A program made the translations under genes and the position numbers. Positions 23,103 through 30,914 of a DNA stretch of 34,491 nt are shown one piece after another. Numbering within the stretch: position 1 is the stretch's first letter; each line of letters opens with the position of its first letter. Source of the stretch: Lachnospiraceae bacterium (GTDB lineage Bacteria > Bacillota > Clostridia > Lachnospirales > Lachnospiraceae); the NCBI GenBank assembly GCA_017520155.1, contig JAFXGR010000164.1, forward strand, positions 1 through 34,491, in the 5' to 3' direction. Below the pieces are notes generated by a model. It saw nothing but the letters and a program-made list of their open reading frames with translations, ran no database searches and had not been told where the DNA came from.

Positions 23103-23664
23103 TGGAAAATTGTCTGCAGTAATTTGCATTGAAGATCCTTTAAGGGAAGAAGCTTATTCGATTATTGAAAGATTGAGAGGAACAGGAATTACGAAGCTGG
23201 TAATGATGACAGGAGATAGTAAACGTGTGGCAAGAGCTGTTGGAGAAAGATTAAAGCTTGATGAAGTTTACTGGGAAGTATTACCGGAAGACAAAGCTGC
23301 CTATGTTGAAAAAGAAAAGAAGGCAGGAAGAAAGGTAGTGATGATTGGGGATGGAGTAAATGATTCTCCTGCATTATCTATGGCGGATGTAGGGATTGCC
23401 ATTAGTGATGGAGCCCAGATTGCCCGTGAAGTTGCAGATATTACCATAGAGGCAGATAGCTTGGAGAATCTTATACTCTTACGAAGTCTTAGTCTTGGAT
23501 TGATGAAAAAGATTGAGAAAAACTATCATAAAATTGTAGGGATTAATTCTGGATTAATTCTTTTAGGGGTTCTGGGAATTCTTCAACCTGCTTCTTCTGC
23601 GTTATTCCATAATATTTCTACAGTTGCAATTACTATGGATGGTATGAAAGATATCTTGCCATAG
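23065..23664 (+). pseudogene. C-terminal fragment of a second P-type metal ATPase
   Basis: The frame (about 199 codons, no ATG, only a TTG with no ribosome binding site) covers the end of a P1B pump: VICIEDPLREEAYSIIERL, KLVMMTGDSKRVARAVGERL, MIGDGVNDSPALSMADVGIAIS, and two final helices ending LFHNISTVAITMDGMKDIL. It lacks the membrane core, actuator, CPC and DKTGT motifs, so it cannot pump. True homology appears to begin around codon 11 (AIDGK), right at the join with the ABC ATPase scrap. The subtype differs from the intact pump at 19937 (HN-ST motif rather than DxG). Confidence 0.88.
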
Positions 23665-23683
23665 TCCGATAATGTGTGAAAAT

Positions 23684-23737
23684 AATACGAAATACTGTGA
23701 AGGAACAAACTCTTGTACAGTATTTCGTATTTTTTTT
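23684..23737 (+). terminator. Strong terminator after the P-type ATPase remnant
   Basis: A 15-bp stem, AATACGAAATACTGT (23684-23698) with ACAGTATTTCGTATT (23717-23731), and a T-run to 23737. It is an intact terminator of the former metal operon. Confidence 0.93.
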
Positions 23738-23839
23738 ATAGATATGGCACTTGGATACAGGTAAAAAACTTACGTTCGACTATTTTTCAGATGAAGACTA
23801 AACTGTAACCGGAGATTTTCGAGAAAATAAAAATTAGTA

Positions 23840-23868
23840 TTGACAAACTTTTGTTAGCATGGTATATT
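23840..23868 (+). promoter_or_regulatory. Promoter of the ZIP gene
   Basis: TTGACA (23840-23845), 17 bases and TATATT (23863-23868). The expected start is near 23875, directly at the operator, giving a leader of about 230 bases before the ATG at 24108. Confidence 0.75.
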
Positions 23869-23876
23869 GATTACAA

Positions 23877-23892
23877 GTTAGTAATAACTAAC
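23877..23892. promoter_or_regulatory. Candidate DtxR-family operator at the ZIP start site
   Basis: GTTAGTAATAACTAAC (23877-23892) holds TTAGTAATAACTAA, which matches the palindrome at 22292-22305 at 11 of 14 positions; the differences are only in the centre. It covers the predicted transcription start, so bound repressor would block the gene. The neighbouring repressor (21810-22181) is the natural candidate. Confidence 0.65.
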
Positions 23893-23926
23893 TACAAAAC
23901 ATACAAACATACACTTTGATGGATAT

Positions 23927-24078
23927 TCCGCAAGCCTGGTTCTCCGACTTTATGTCATTCCTATTCAATTTAAGAACCGTTTGCGGATTCTGTCGTTTTA
24001 CGATAAAATATATATTAGGGAATATGATACTTGAAAAAGGAAAGCAAAAAAGGAAGCTTTCGGCAGTTGGTATCATAT
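23927..24078 (+). ncRNA. Folded leader of the ZIP gene, possible riboswitch
   Basis: Two structured elements lie in the 5' leader. First: TCCGCAA (23927-23933) pairs with TTGCGGA (23981-23987), then after a 4x2 internal loop GGTTC (23938-23942) pairs with GAACC (23974-23978), leaving a 31-base loop. Second: ATATGATAC (24022-24030) pairs with GTATCATAT (24070-24078), enclosing GAAAGC / GCTTTC (24040-24045 and 24056-24061). The second ends about 30 bases before the start codon. I do not recognise a known metal riboswitch. It could instead be leftover sequence with chance pairing. Confidence 0.45.
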
Positions 24079-24107
24079 ACTAAATATGAGAAAAAAGAGG
24101 TGATTAG

Positions 24108-24890
24108 ATGAATTTTAGTGTAGTATCCGGTGTATTATTACCTTTTTTGGGAACGTCTTTGGGAGCGGCCTCTGTTTTTGTAATGAAAAAGGAGATGGGA
24201 AAAAGTTTGCAAAGAGTTTTAACGGGTTTTGCTGCCGGTGTAATGGTAGCAGCTTCTATTTGGAGCTTATTAATTCCTTCTATGAATCATGCTGAGGAAT
24301 TGGGGAAATTTGCGTTTCTTCCTGCAGTAGTAGGATTTTTACTTGGAATGTTTTTTCTTTTGTTTTTAGATACCTTTGTACCCCATCTTCATCTTCATGA
24401 TGAAAAACCGGAGGGACCTAAGAGCAACTTATCTAATTCTGCTATGCTAATGTTTGCCGTTACACTTCATAATATTCCGGAAGGGATGGCAGTAGGCGTA
24501 GTGATGGCAGGCTGGTTAAGTGGGGAAATACAAATTGCGTCTACAGCAGCACTTACTTTAGCACTTGGAATTGCTATCCAGAATTTTCCAGAAGGCGCGA
24601 TTATATCTCTACCTTTAAGTAGTAGGGGAGAAGGTAAGAAAAGAGCCTTTTCTTATGGAGTTTTGTCGGGGGTTGTAGAGCCTATAGCCGCCATCGTTAC
24701 CTTGCTTTTAGCCAGTCATATTCTTCCGATATTACCTTATTTGTTAAGCTTTGCAGCAGGAGCTATGATTTATGTGGTGGTAGAGGAATTAATACCGGAA
24801 ATGTCAGAGGAACCTCATTCCAATGTGGGAACCATAGCTTTTGCATTGGGATTTTGTTTAATGATGGTGCTAGACGTAGTTTTAGGGTAA
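24108..24890 (+). CDS. ZIP family metal transporter
   Basis: A 260-residue protein with about eight membrane helices. The ZIP signatures are both present: HNIPEGMAVGV (about residues 123-133) and QNFPEGAIISLPL (about 161-173), which hold the binuclear metal site, plus EELIPE near the end. A His-rich loop, PHLHLHDEKPEG (about 91-102), is typical. ZIP proteins import Zn(II), Fe(II) or Mn(II) into the cytosol. Complete, AAGAGGTGATT before the ATG. Its operator suggests repression when iron or manganese is plentiful, so Fe/Mn is the likelier substrate. Confidence 0.93.
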   Translation: MNFSVVSGVLLPFLGTSLGAASVFVMKKEMGKSLQRVLTGFAAGVMVAASIWSLLIPSMNHAEELGKFAFLPAVVGFLLGMFFLLFLDTFVPHLHLHDEKPEGPKSNLSNSAMLMFAVTLHNIPEGMAVGVVMAGWLSGEIQIASTAALTLALGIAIQNFPEGAIISLPLSSRGEGKKRAFSYGVLSGVVEPIAAIVTLLLASHILPILPYLLSFAAGAMIYVVVEELIPEMSEEPHSNVGTIAFALGFCLMMVLDVVLG

Positions 24891-24959
24891 CTTTTCGAAA
24901 AGAGAGAGAAGTATCCCGGAAGCGTTAAAACACCGTTCTATCGTTCCACAGGGTATAGA

Positions 24960-24999
24960 AAAAACGGGTAAGAAGTTGTTGGACTTCCTACCCGTTTTT
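24960..24999. terminator. Bidirectional terminator between ZIP and ppdK
   Basis: AAAAACGGGTA (24960-24970) pairs with TACCCGTTTTT (24989-24999), extended by GAAGT / ACTTC after one mismatch, loop TGTTGG. A-run and T-run at the two ends serve both strands: the ZIP gene from the left and the ppdK gene from the right. Confidence 0.88.
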
Positions 25000-25110
25000 C
25001 GTCGCAACCTGTTTGTCAGCCGTTAAGTTAGTTTGTTCTCAATACTTCCTTATCGGTATTCATCAAAAGGTGATGCCGGTGACGGCCCTTTTTAAAAAAT
25101 AGGTTACTAA

Positions 25111-27744
25111 TTATTTTTTACTTTTAATAGCAGCCTGTGCAGCAGCCAAACGTGCAATAGGTACACGGAAAGGTGAACAGGATACATAATCTAAACCAAC
25201 ATTATGACAGAACTCTACAGAAGTAGGATCTCCACCATGTTCTCCACAGATACCTAAGCCTAAATTAGGGTTAGAAGCACGTCCGTCTTCAGATGCTAAC
25301 TTAACTAATCTACCTACACCGGTTTGATCTAAGTGAGCAAAAGGATCGCTTTCATAAATCTTCTGGTCATAGTAGTAAGATAAGAATTTACCTGCGTCAT
25401 CACGGCTGAAACCAAAGGTCATCTGAGTTAAGTCATTTGTACCGAAACTGAAGAAGTCAGCATGTTTTGCAATTTCTCCTGCTGTAAGAGCAGCACGAGG
25501 AATTTCAATCATGGTACCTACTTCGTACTTCATATCTACACCTGAATCTGCAATTAAAGCATCCGCTGTTTTAACTACAACATCTTTAACAAATTTTAAT
25601 TCCTTTAAATCACCAACTAAGGGGATCATAATGTGAGGAACAATATTTTTACCGGTTTCTTTGGAAACGGTAAGGGCAGCTTTGATAACTGCATTTGTCT
25701 GCATTTCCGCGATTTCCGGATAAGAAACTGCAAGACGACATCCACGATGACCCATCATAGGGTTAAATTCATGTAATCCTTCGATAACAGCTTCTAAGTC
25801 AGCTAGAGGCATATCTAATTCTTTTGCCAGCTCAGCAATATCTTCTTCCTTTGTAGGTAAGAATTCATGTAACGGGGGATCTAAATAACGAATAGTCATG
25901 GTGCGATCGCCCATAATACGATACATTTCTTCAAAGTCATTCTGTTGATAAGGTTCAATTTTTGCTAAAGCAGCCTTACGGGCTTCAATGGAAGTAGCAA
26001 CGATCATTTCACGAACAGCTTTAATTCTGTCTGCTTCAAAGAACATATGCTCTGTACGGCATAAGCCAATACCTTCACAACCGAAATCAACACCCTGTTT
26101 TGCATCTCTTGGGTTATCAGCATTTGTCCAAACCTGTAATTTACGGTAAGAATCAGCCCATCCCATGAAACGTCCAAAGTCACCGGAGATAGTAGCTTCC
26201 ACTGTAGGAACTGCTTCGCCATAGATGTTTCCTGTAGAACCATCTAAGGAAATCCAGTCACCTTCATTGTATGTTTTGCCGGCTAAGGTGAAGCACTTAG
26301 CATCGTAGTCAACAGAGATTTCTCCGCAACCGGATACACAGCAGGTACCCATACCACGAGCAACTACGGCAGCGTGAGATGTCATACCACCACGAACGGT
26401 TAAGATACCCTGAGCAGCTACCATACCTTCAATATCTTCAGGACTGGTTTCCAAACGAACTAAGATAACTTTAGGCATTTTTCCGCTTTCAACAGCTTCC
26501 TTTGCATCTTCGGCAGTAAATACTACCTGTCCGCAGGCAGCTCCGGGAGAAGCAGGAAGACCTTTTCCGATAACGGAAGCAGCCTTTAATGCTGCAGAAT
26601 CAAACTGAGGATGTAATAAAGAGTCTAACTGCTGAGGTTCTACACGAAGAACAGCTTCTTCTTCAGTAATCATACCTTCATCAACTAAATCAACGGCAAT
26701 TTTTAATGCTGCCTGAGCAGTACGTTTTCCGTTACGTGTCTGTAACATATATAATTTGCCGTTTTCAATGGTAAATTCCATATCCTGCATATCGCGGTAA
26801 TGCTTTTCCAGCTTACCGGCAATATCAACAAACTGATCATAAACTTCAGGCATCTGTTCTTTCAAATGGCTGATAGGGGAAGGAGTACGAATACCGGCAA
26901 CAACGTCTTCACCTTGTGCATTAATCAAGTATTCACCCATTAATTTGTTTTCTCCTGTGGAAGGGTCACGGGTAAAGGCTACACCTGTACCGGAATTTTC
27001 ACCGGAGTTACCAAATACCATGGACTGTACATTTACAGCGGTACCCCAGTCATAAGGAATTTCATTCATACGACGATAAACGTTGGCACGAGGATTGTCC
27101 CAAGAGCGGAATACAGCTTTTACAGCCTCGATTAACTGAACCTTAGGATCCGTAGGGAAATCGCTTCCCATTTTCTCCTTGTATAAGGATTTGAATTTTA
27201 CTACTAAAGCCTTTAAGTCGTCGGCATCTAATTCAACATCAAGTTTAACACCCTTAGCTTCCTTCATTTCTTCAATAATGTTATCAAAATATGTCTTGGA
27301 CATTTCCATAACAACATCAGAGAACATCTGAACAAAACGACGATAGCTGTCATAGGCAAAACGAGGATTACCTGTTAATTTAGCTAAGCCTTCTACTACC
27401 TCATCATTTAAACCTAAGTTCAAAATGGTATCCATCATACCGGGCATAGAAGCACGGGAACCGGAACGAACAGATACTAAAAGAGGGTTCTGGCTGTCAC
27501 CAAATTTCTTACCTACTACTTCTTCCATCTTTCCGATATACTCGTAAATCTGGTTCATGATTTCGTCATTAATCTGACGACCGTCATTGTAATACTGTGT
27601 ACAGGCTTCTGTACTGATGGTAAATCCCTGAGGTACAGGCATACCGGCATTTGTCATTTCTGCCAAGTTGGCACCTTTTCCACCCAGGATTTCACGCATG
27701 TCTTTGTTACCCTCTGTAAAGAGGTATACATACTTTTTGCTCAT
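25111..27744 (-). CDS. ppdK: Pyruvate, phosphate dikinase
   Basis: A complete 877-residue PPDK, the normal length. The N-terminal ATP-grasp part contains KYVYLFTEGN, GGKGANLAEM and SVRSGSRASMPGMMDTILNLG. The swivelling phosphohistidine domain has LTVRGGMTSHAAVVARGMGTCCVSG (His in TSHA). The C-terminal PEP/pyruvate barrel has GLCRTEHMF, FGTNDLTQMTFGFSRDD and LGICGEHGGDP with the catalytic Cys. It interconverts pyruvate and PEP using ATP or pyrophosphate; in clostridia it often acts in glycolysis as well as gluconeogenesis. AGAGGAGG precedes the ATG. Confidence 0.99.
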   Translation of the reverse strand: MSKKYVYLFTEGNKDMREILGGKGANLAEMTNAGMPVPQGFTISTEACTQYYNDGRQINDEIMNQIYEYIGKMEEVVGKKFGDSQNPLLVSVRSGSRASMPGMMDTILNLGLNDEVVEGLAKLTGNPRFAYDSYRRFVQMFSDVVMEMSKTYFDNIIEEMKEAKGVKLDVELDADDLKALVVKFKSLYKEKMGSDFPTDPKVQLIEAVKAVFRSWDNPRANVYRRMNEIPYDWGTAVNVQSMVFGNSGENSGTGVAFTRDPSTGENKLMGEYLINAQGEDVVAGIRTPSPISHLKEQMPEVYDQFVDIAGKLEKHYRDMQDMEFTIENGKLYMLQTRNGKRTAQAALKIAVDLVDEGMITEEEAVLRVEPQQLDSLLHPQFDSAALKAASVIGKGLPASPGAACGQVVFTAEDAKEAVESGKMPKVILVRLETSPEDIEGMVAAQGILTVRGGMTSHAAVVARGMGTCCVSGCGEISVDYDAKCFTLAGKTYNEGDWISLDGSTGNIYGEAVPTVEATISGDFGRFMGWADSYRKLQVWTNADNPRDAKQGVDFGCEGIGLCRTEHMFFEADRIKAVREMIVATSIEARKAALAKIEPYQQNDFEEMYRIMGDRTMTIRYLDPPLHEFLPTKEEDIAELAKELDMPLADLEAVIEGLHEFNPMMGHRGCRLAVSYPEIAEMQTNAVIKAALTVSKETGKNIVPHIMIPLVGDLKELKFVKDVVVKTADALIADSGVDMKYEVGTMIEIPRAALTAGEIAKHADFFSFGTNDLTQMTFGFSRDDAGKFLSYYYDQKIYESDPFAHLDQTGVGRLVKLASEDGRASNPNLGLGICGEHGGDPTSVEFCHNVGLDYVSCSPFRVPIARLAAAQAAIKSKK

Positions 27745-27775
27745 TGGACTATTCCTCCTCTGTAATAATAAATTA

Positions 27776-27784
27776 ATTATACCA
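27776..27784 (-). promoter_or_regulatory. Extended -10 of the ppdK promoter
   Basis: On the - strand TGGTATAAT (27784-27776), an extended -10. The -35 position (27804-27799, TAGTAT) is poor, so an extended -10 or an activator may carry the promoter. Confidence 0.55.
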
Positions 27785-27804
27785 AATATAGCATGGAAAT
27801 ACTA

Positions 27805-27836
27805 GTATAATTCACACTTATTCCTGTGAATTATAC
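27805..27836. promoter_or_regulatory. 12-bp inverted repeat at the ppdK promoter
   Basis: GTATAATTCACA (27805-27816) and TGTGAATTATAC (27825-27836) form a perfect 12-bp inverted repeat with an 8-base centre. It abuts the weak -35 region of ppdK on its upstream side, the place for an activator or regulator dimer. Its regulator is unknown. Confidence 0.65.
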
Positions 27837-27954
27837 AAAAAGTTAAAAAAATTAAAATATAGAAATCTGTAGAAAAAATACGTATATTTTGGAAAAAAAT
27901 AAAGGACAAATGTCTGTTTTATAAAAATGAATTATCTCCTTTTTACAAAAGTCA

Positions 27955-27982
27955 TTGAATAAAAACAAAAAAAAGGTAGAAT
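27955..27982 (+). promoter_or_regulatory. Candidate rarA promoter
   Basis: TTGAAT (27955-27960), 16 bases and TAGAAT (27977-27982), about 55 bases before the rarA start codon. Confidence 0.5.
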
Positions 27983-28036
27983 AGTAGAGAAAACAAGAAA
28001 ACTTAAAAAAATGTTGTACTGGAGAAAAGGAAAAAA

Positions 28037-29368
28037 ATGGATCTGTTTGAATATATGCGAGAAACAAGAAAGGAAAAAGAAGCGCCCCTGGCAGCAAGAC
28101 TTAGACCCTCCTGCTTAGAGGAGGTGGTAGGGCAGCAGCATATTATTGGAAAAGATAAGCTTTTATATCGGGCCATAAAAGCAGATAAGATCAGTTCTCT
28201 GATTTTTTATGGACCTCCGGGAACGGGGAAAACCACCCTTGCAAAGGTTATTGCACAAACCACCAGTGCAGAATTTGTACAGATTAATGCTACCGTAGCC
28301 GGAAAAAAAGATATGGAAGAGGTGGTGCAAAAGTCCAAAGAGCTTCAGGGAATGTATGGAAAGAAAACCATCTTATTCATTGATGAAATTCATCGTTTTA
28401 ATAAGGGTCAGCAGGATTACCTTCTTCCCTTTGTGGAAGACGGCACCCTTACGTTAATCGGAGCAACCACGGAGAATCCTTATTTTGAGGTAAATCAGGC
28501 ATTGATTTCCCGTTCCGTTATTTTTGAATTAAAGCCTCTGGAAAAGGAGGAGATCAAAGAATTAATTAAGAGAGCAGTTTACAATAAAGAAAAGGGGCTG
28601 GGAAGTTATGAGGCTGTTATTGAAGAGGAGGCATTGGAGTTTTTGGCAGATTTATCCGGTGGAGATGCCAGGCATGCGCTGAATGCTGTGGAACTGGGAA
28701 TTTTAACAACCCCCAGGGCAGAGGATGGGAAAATTCATCTTAGTCTTCAGGTAGCCACTGAGTGTATTCAAAAAAGGGTAGTTAATTATGACAAAAAGGG
28801 AGATAATCATTACGATACCATATCTGCCTTTATTAAAAGTATGAGGGGCTCAGATCCAGATGCGGCGTTATTTTATCTTGCAAAAATGCTGTATGCAGGG
28901 GAGAGTATTACCTTTATTGCCAGAAGAATTATGATTTGTGCTTCTGAAGATGTGGGAAATGCAGATCCCATGGCCCTACAGGTGGCAGTGGCAGCAGCCC
29001 AGGCAGTGGAAAGAATCGGAATGCCGGAAGCACAGATTATCCTGGCCCAGGCAGTTACCTATGTGGCCACAGCACCAAAAAGCAATGCAGCATTGGGAAT
29101 ATTTGAGGCAATGGAAGAAGTAAGAAGGAGTGGAAATATGAAAGTACCGGCTCATTTACAGGATGCTCATTATAAGGGGGCAAAAAATCTGGGAAGAGGA
29201 ACGGGATATAAATATGCCCATGATTATAAAAATCATTACGTAAAACAGCAATACTTACCGTATGAGTTAAATGGAAAAGAGTTTTATCGTCCTGACGGAA
29301 ACGGTTATGAGGCAAAAATTAAAGCCCATATGAAAAAAATTAAAGAAGAGGCAGAAGGGGATTGCTGA
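28037..29368 (+). CDS. rarA: Replication-associated recombination protein A (AAA+ ATPase)
   Basis: A complete 443-residue RarA/MgsA protein. Visible motifs are APLAARLRPSCLEEVVGQQHI, Walker A FYGPPGTGKTTLAK (about residues 58-71), Walker B ILFIDEIHRFNKGQQD, sensor GATTENPYFEVN, arginine finger LISRS and the C-terminal conserved block APKSNAA...PAHLQDAHYKGAKNLGRG. RarA works at stalled replication forks with SSB. GGAGAAAAGG precedes the ATG. The stop lies in the loop of the following terminator. Confidence 0.97.
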   Translation: MDLFEYMRETRKEKEAPLAARLRPSCLEEVVGQQHIIGKDKLLYRAIKADKISSLIFYGPPGTGKTTLAKVIAQTTSAEFVQINATVAGKKDMEEVVQKSKELQGMYGKKTILFIDEIHRFNKGQQDYLLPFVEDGTLTLIGATTENPYFEVNQALISRSVIFELKPLEKEEIKELIKRAVYNKEKGLGSYEAVIEEEALEFLADLSGGDARHALNAVELGILTTPRAEDGKIHLSLQVATECIQKRVVNYDKKGDNHYDTISAFIKSMRGSDPDAALFYLAKMLYAGESITFIARRIMICASEDVGNADPMALQVAVAAAQAVERIGMPEAQIILAQAVTYVATAPKSNAALGIFEAMEEVRRSGNMKVPAHLQDAHYKGAKNLGRGTGYKYAHDYKNHYVKQQYLPYELNGKEFYRPDGNGYEAKIKAHMKKIKEEAEGDC

Positions 29369-29396
29369 TGGCAAGCCCTTTCTGCCTCTTCTTTTT
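29342..29396. terminator. Bidirectional terminator between rarA and the DUF4364 gene
   Basis: A stem of about 19 bp (29342-29360 with 29376-29394; core AAGAAGAGGCAGA / TCTGCCTCTTCTT) with a 15-base loop and Ts to 29396. The rarA stop codon (29366-29368) is in the loop. The A-rich 5' end gives a T-run to the - strand as well, so it can serve the convergent DUF4364 gene, which ends at 29401. Confidence 0.92.
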
Positions 29397-29400
29397 ATAA

Positions 29401-29928
29401 TTAAAATAAAATTCTTGTTAAGGTGTCGTACACTTCCTGATTTTTTTCCTGCCAACGATGGCAAATGGCATCAGCCATTTGAGCAGTGGGAAGAGAAAGC
29501 TTAAGTTCAATAACTGTAGTGTCCTTATCCTTGGCAGAAAGAACGGCTTCGTATTCGCCCTGTACGGTTTTGTAGTAATTGGAAGTAACGGATACTTCAT
29601 TTCGAAGGTCTAAAGAATGCTCTTTTAAATATTCTTTAATCTCCTCTTTAATTATGTCACTGATTCTGCCCTCGAAAAAACCTAAAGTATCACGACCTTC
29701 CGGGGTGATCTTAAACTGGGTTCTGTGACCTGTGGTATGAGAGGCGATTAAATTATTTTCCGTAAGCTCAGAGAAAACCTGCTGTAAGGTCATGTAGCTG
29801 GTATAGCCTTTATCCAGAATAAATTCGCTGATTTGAGACTGGGTCAGAGGAAAGGATACCTTATCCAGCAAATATAAAACAATGAGTTTATACAACATTA
29901 ATGATTCTTTTGAAGTTATAAAATCCAT
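29401..29928 (-). CDS. DUF4364 family winged-helix protein
   Basis: A 175-residue protein with a helical, winged-helix-like N-terminal half (LYKLIVLYLLDKVSFPLTQSQISEFILDKGYTSYMTLQQVFSELTENNLI, then HRTQFKITPEGRDTL) and a mixed C-terminal domain. This matches DUF4364, found mainly in Clostridia; it resembles PadR/MarR-like readers but has no known function. I chose ATG 29928 since AGAAAG sits at good spacing; a GTG at 29937 would add three residues. It is preceded on the same strand by the radical SAM gene, 45 bases away, and so may share its transcript. Confidence 0.85.
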   Translation of the reverse strand: MDFITSKESLMLYKLIVLYLLDKVSFPLTQSQISEFILDKGYTSYMTLQQVFSELTENNLIASHTTGHRTQFKITPEGRDTLGFFEGRISDIIKEEIKEYLKEHSLDLRNEVSVTSNYYKTVQGEYEAVLSAKDKDTTVIELKLSLPTAQMADAICHRWQEKNQEVYDTLTRILF

Positions 29929-29973
29929 AATCAACACTTTCTAAAATAAACTTAGGGAGGGAAAAGCGCTTTC

Positions 29974-30912
29974 TTAGAAATATTCTTGTCCCTGATATTC
30001 ACCGCTTTTACGTAAATGGTTGTGAAGAGCGTTGAAAAAATCCCGCTTATACAGGCTCCATAAAGGAGCAATTAAAAGTTCTTTGGGGCCGTCTCCCGTA
30101 AGACGGTGGATGACAATTTCGGGAGAGAGTTTTTTGAGACAGCGAATCAAAAGATCCATATATTCTTCCTTTTCCAAGGTTTGAAATTCTCCCTTTAAGT
30201 AATTAGCAGCTAAATCTGTGTCTTTTAAGACGTGAAGCAGCTGCAGCTTAATTCCAAAAATGGGAAAACGGTTTAAATAGGAAACCGTTTCCAGCATCAT
30301 TTCATGAGTTTCTCCGGGAAGTCCGAGAATAACATGAACTACAATGGGGATGCTTCTTTTGGATAATTCCTCAACCGCCTGTTCAAATACACAAAGGGGG
30401 TATCCTCTTCGAATATAGACGGAGGTGGAAGAATGAATAGTTTGCAGCCCCAGTTCTACCCAGATTTCTTTTTCAGGATATTTTTCCTTTAAAGAGGAAA
30501 GTAAGTCCAAGATTTCCGGGGGAAGACAATCCGGCCTTGTGGCAATGGAAATGCCTACAATATAAGGCTGCCTTAAGGCTTCTTCATATATTTGGGATAA
30601 ATATTCTATTTTTCCGTAGGTGTTGGTGTAGGCTTGAAAATAGGCAATAAAAAGGGTGCCTGTTTTTTTCTTTCCAAACATGGCCCGTCCTGCTTCCAGC
30701 TGCTGTGCTACAGAATTCATGGACTTTACCGCAAAATCACCGCTTCCCCTGCTGCTGCAAAAAATACACCCTCTTGTGTCTAAAGTACCGTCACGATTGG
30801 GGCAGGTAAGTCCCCCATCTAAAGCAATTTTGTATACTTTTTGGTGAAAACGCTGTTTACAGTAGGCATCTAAAGAATAATAGGGTTTATCCAGCCAATG
30901 GGAGGGAAGCAT
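29974..30912 (-). CDS. TIGR01212 family radical SAM protein (YhcC-like)
   Basis: A 312-residue radical SAM enzyme. The N-terminal part has GGLTCPNRDGTLDTRGCIFCSS, with the cysteine cluster that binds the 4Fe-4S centre and SAM, then YFQAYTNTYG, SIATRPDCLP, WVELGLQTIH and HVILGLPGETHEMMLET, all typical of the TIGR01212/YhcC group, whose reaction is not settled (Elp3-related). Its ATG is two bases after the malic enzyme stop, and its ribosome binding site AAGGAGGAAG lies inside the end of that gene, so the two are translationally linked. Complete. Confidence 0.93.
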   Translation of the reverse strand: MLPSHWLDKPYYSLDAYCKQRFHQKVYKIALDGGLTCPNRDGTLDTRGCIFCSSRGSGDFAVKSMNSVAQQLEAGRAMFGKKKTGTLFIAYFQAYTNTYGKIEYLSQIYEEALRQPYIVGISIATRPDCLPPEILDLLSSLKEKYPEKEIWVELGLQTIHSSTSVYIRRGYPLCVFEQAVEELSKRSIPIVVHVILGLPGETHEMMLETVSYLNRFPIFGIKLQLLHVLKDTDLAANYLKGEFQTLEKEEYMDLLIRCLKKLSPEIVIHRLTGDGPKELLIAPLWSLYKRDFFNALHNHLRKSGEYQGQEYF

Positions 30913-30914
30913 AA

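Noticed and set aside
25050-25095. Additional ppdK terminator (AAAAGG...CCTTTT with GCCG-GTGA-CGGC)
   Set aside because: The stem has mismatches and the T-run on the - strand is short; the hairpin at 24960-24999 is far better.
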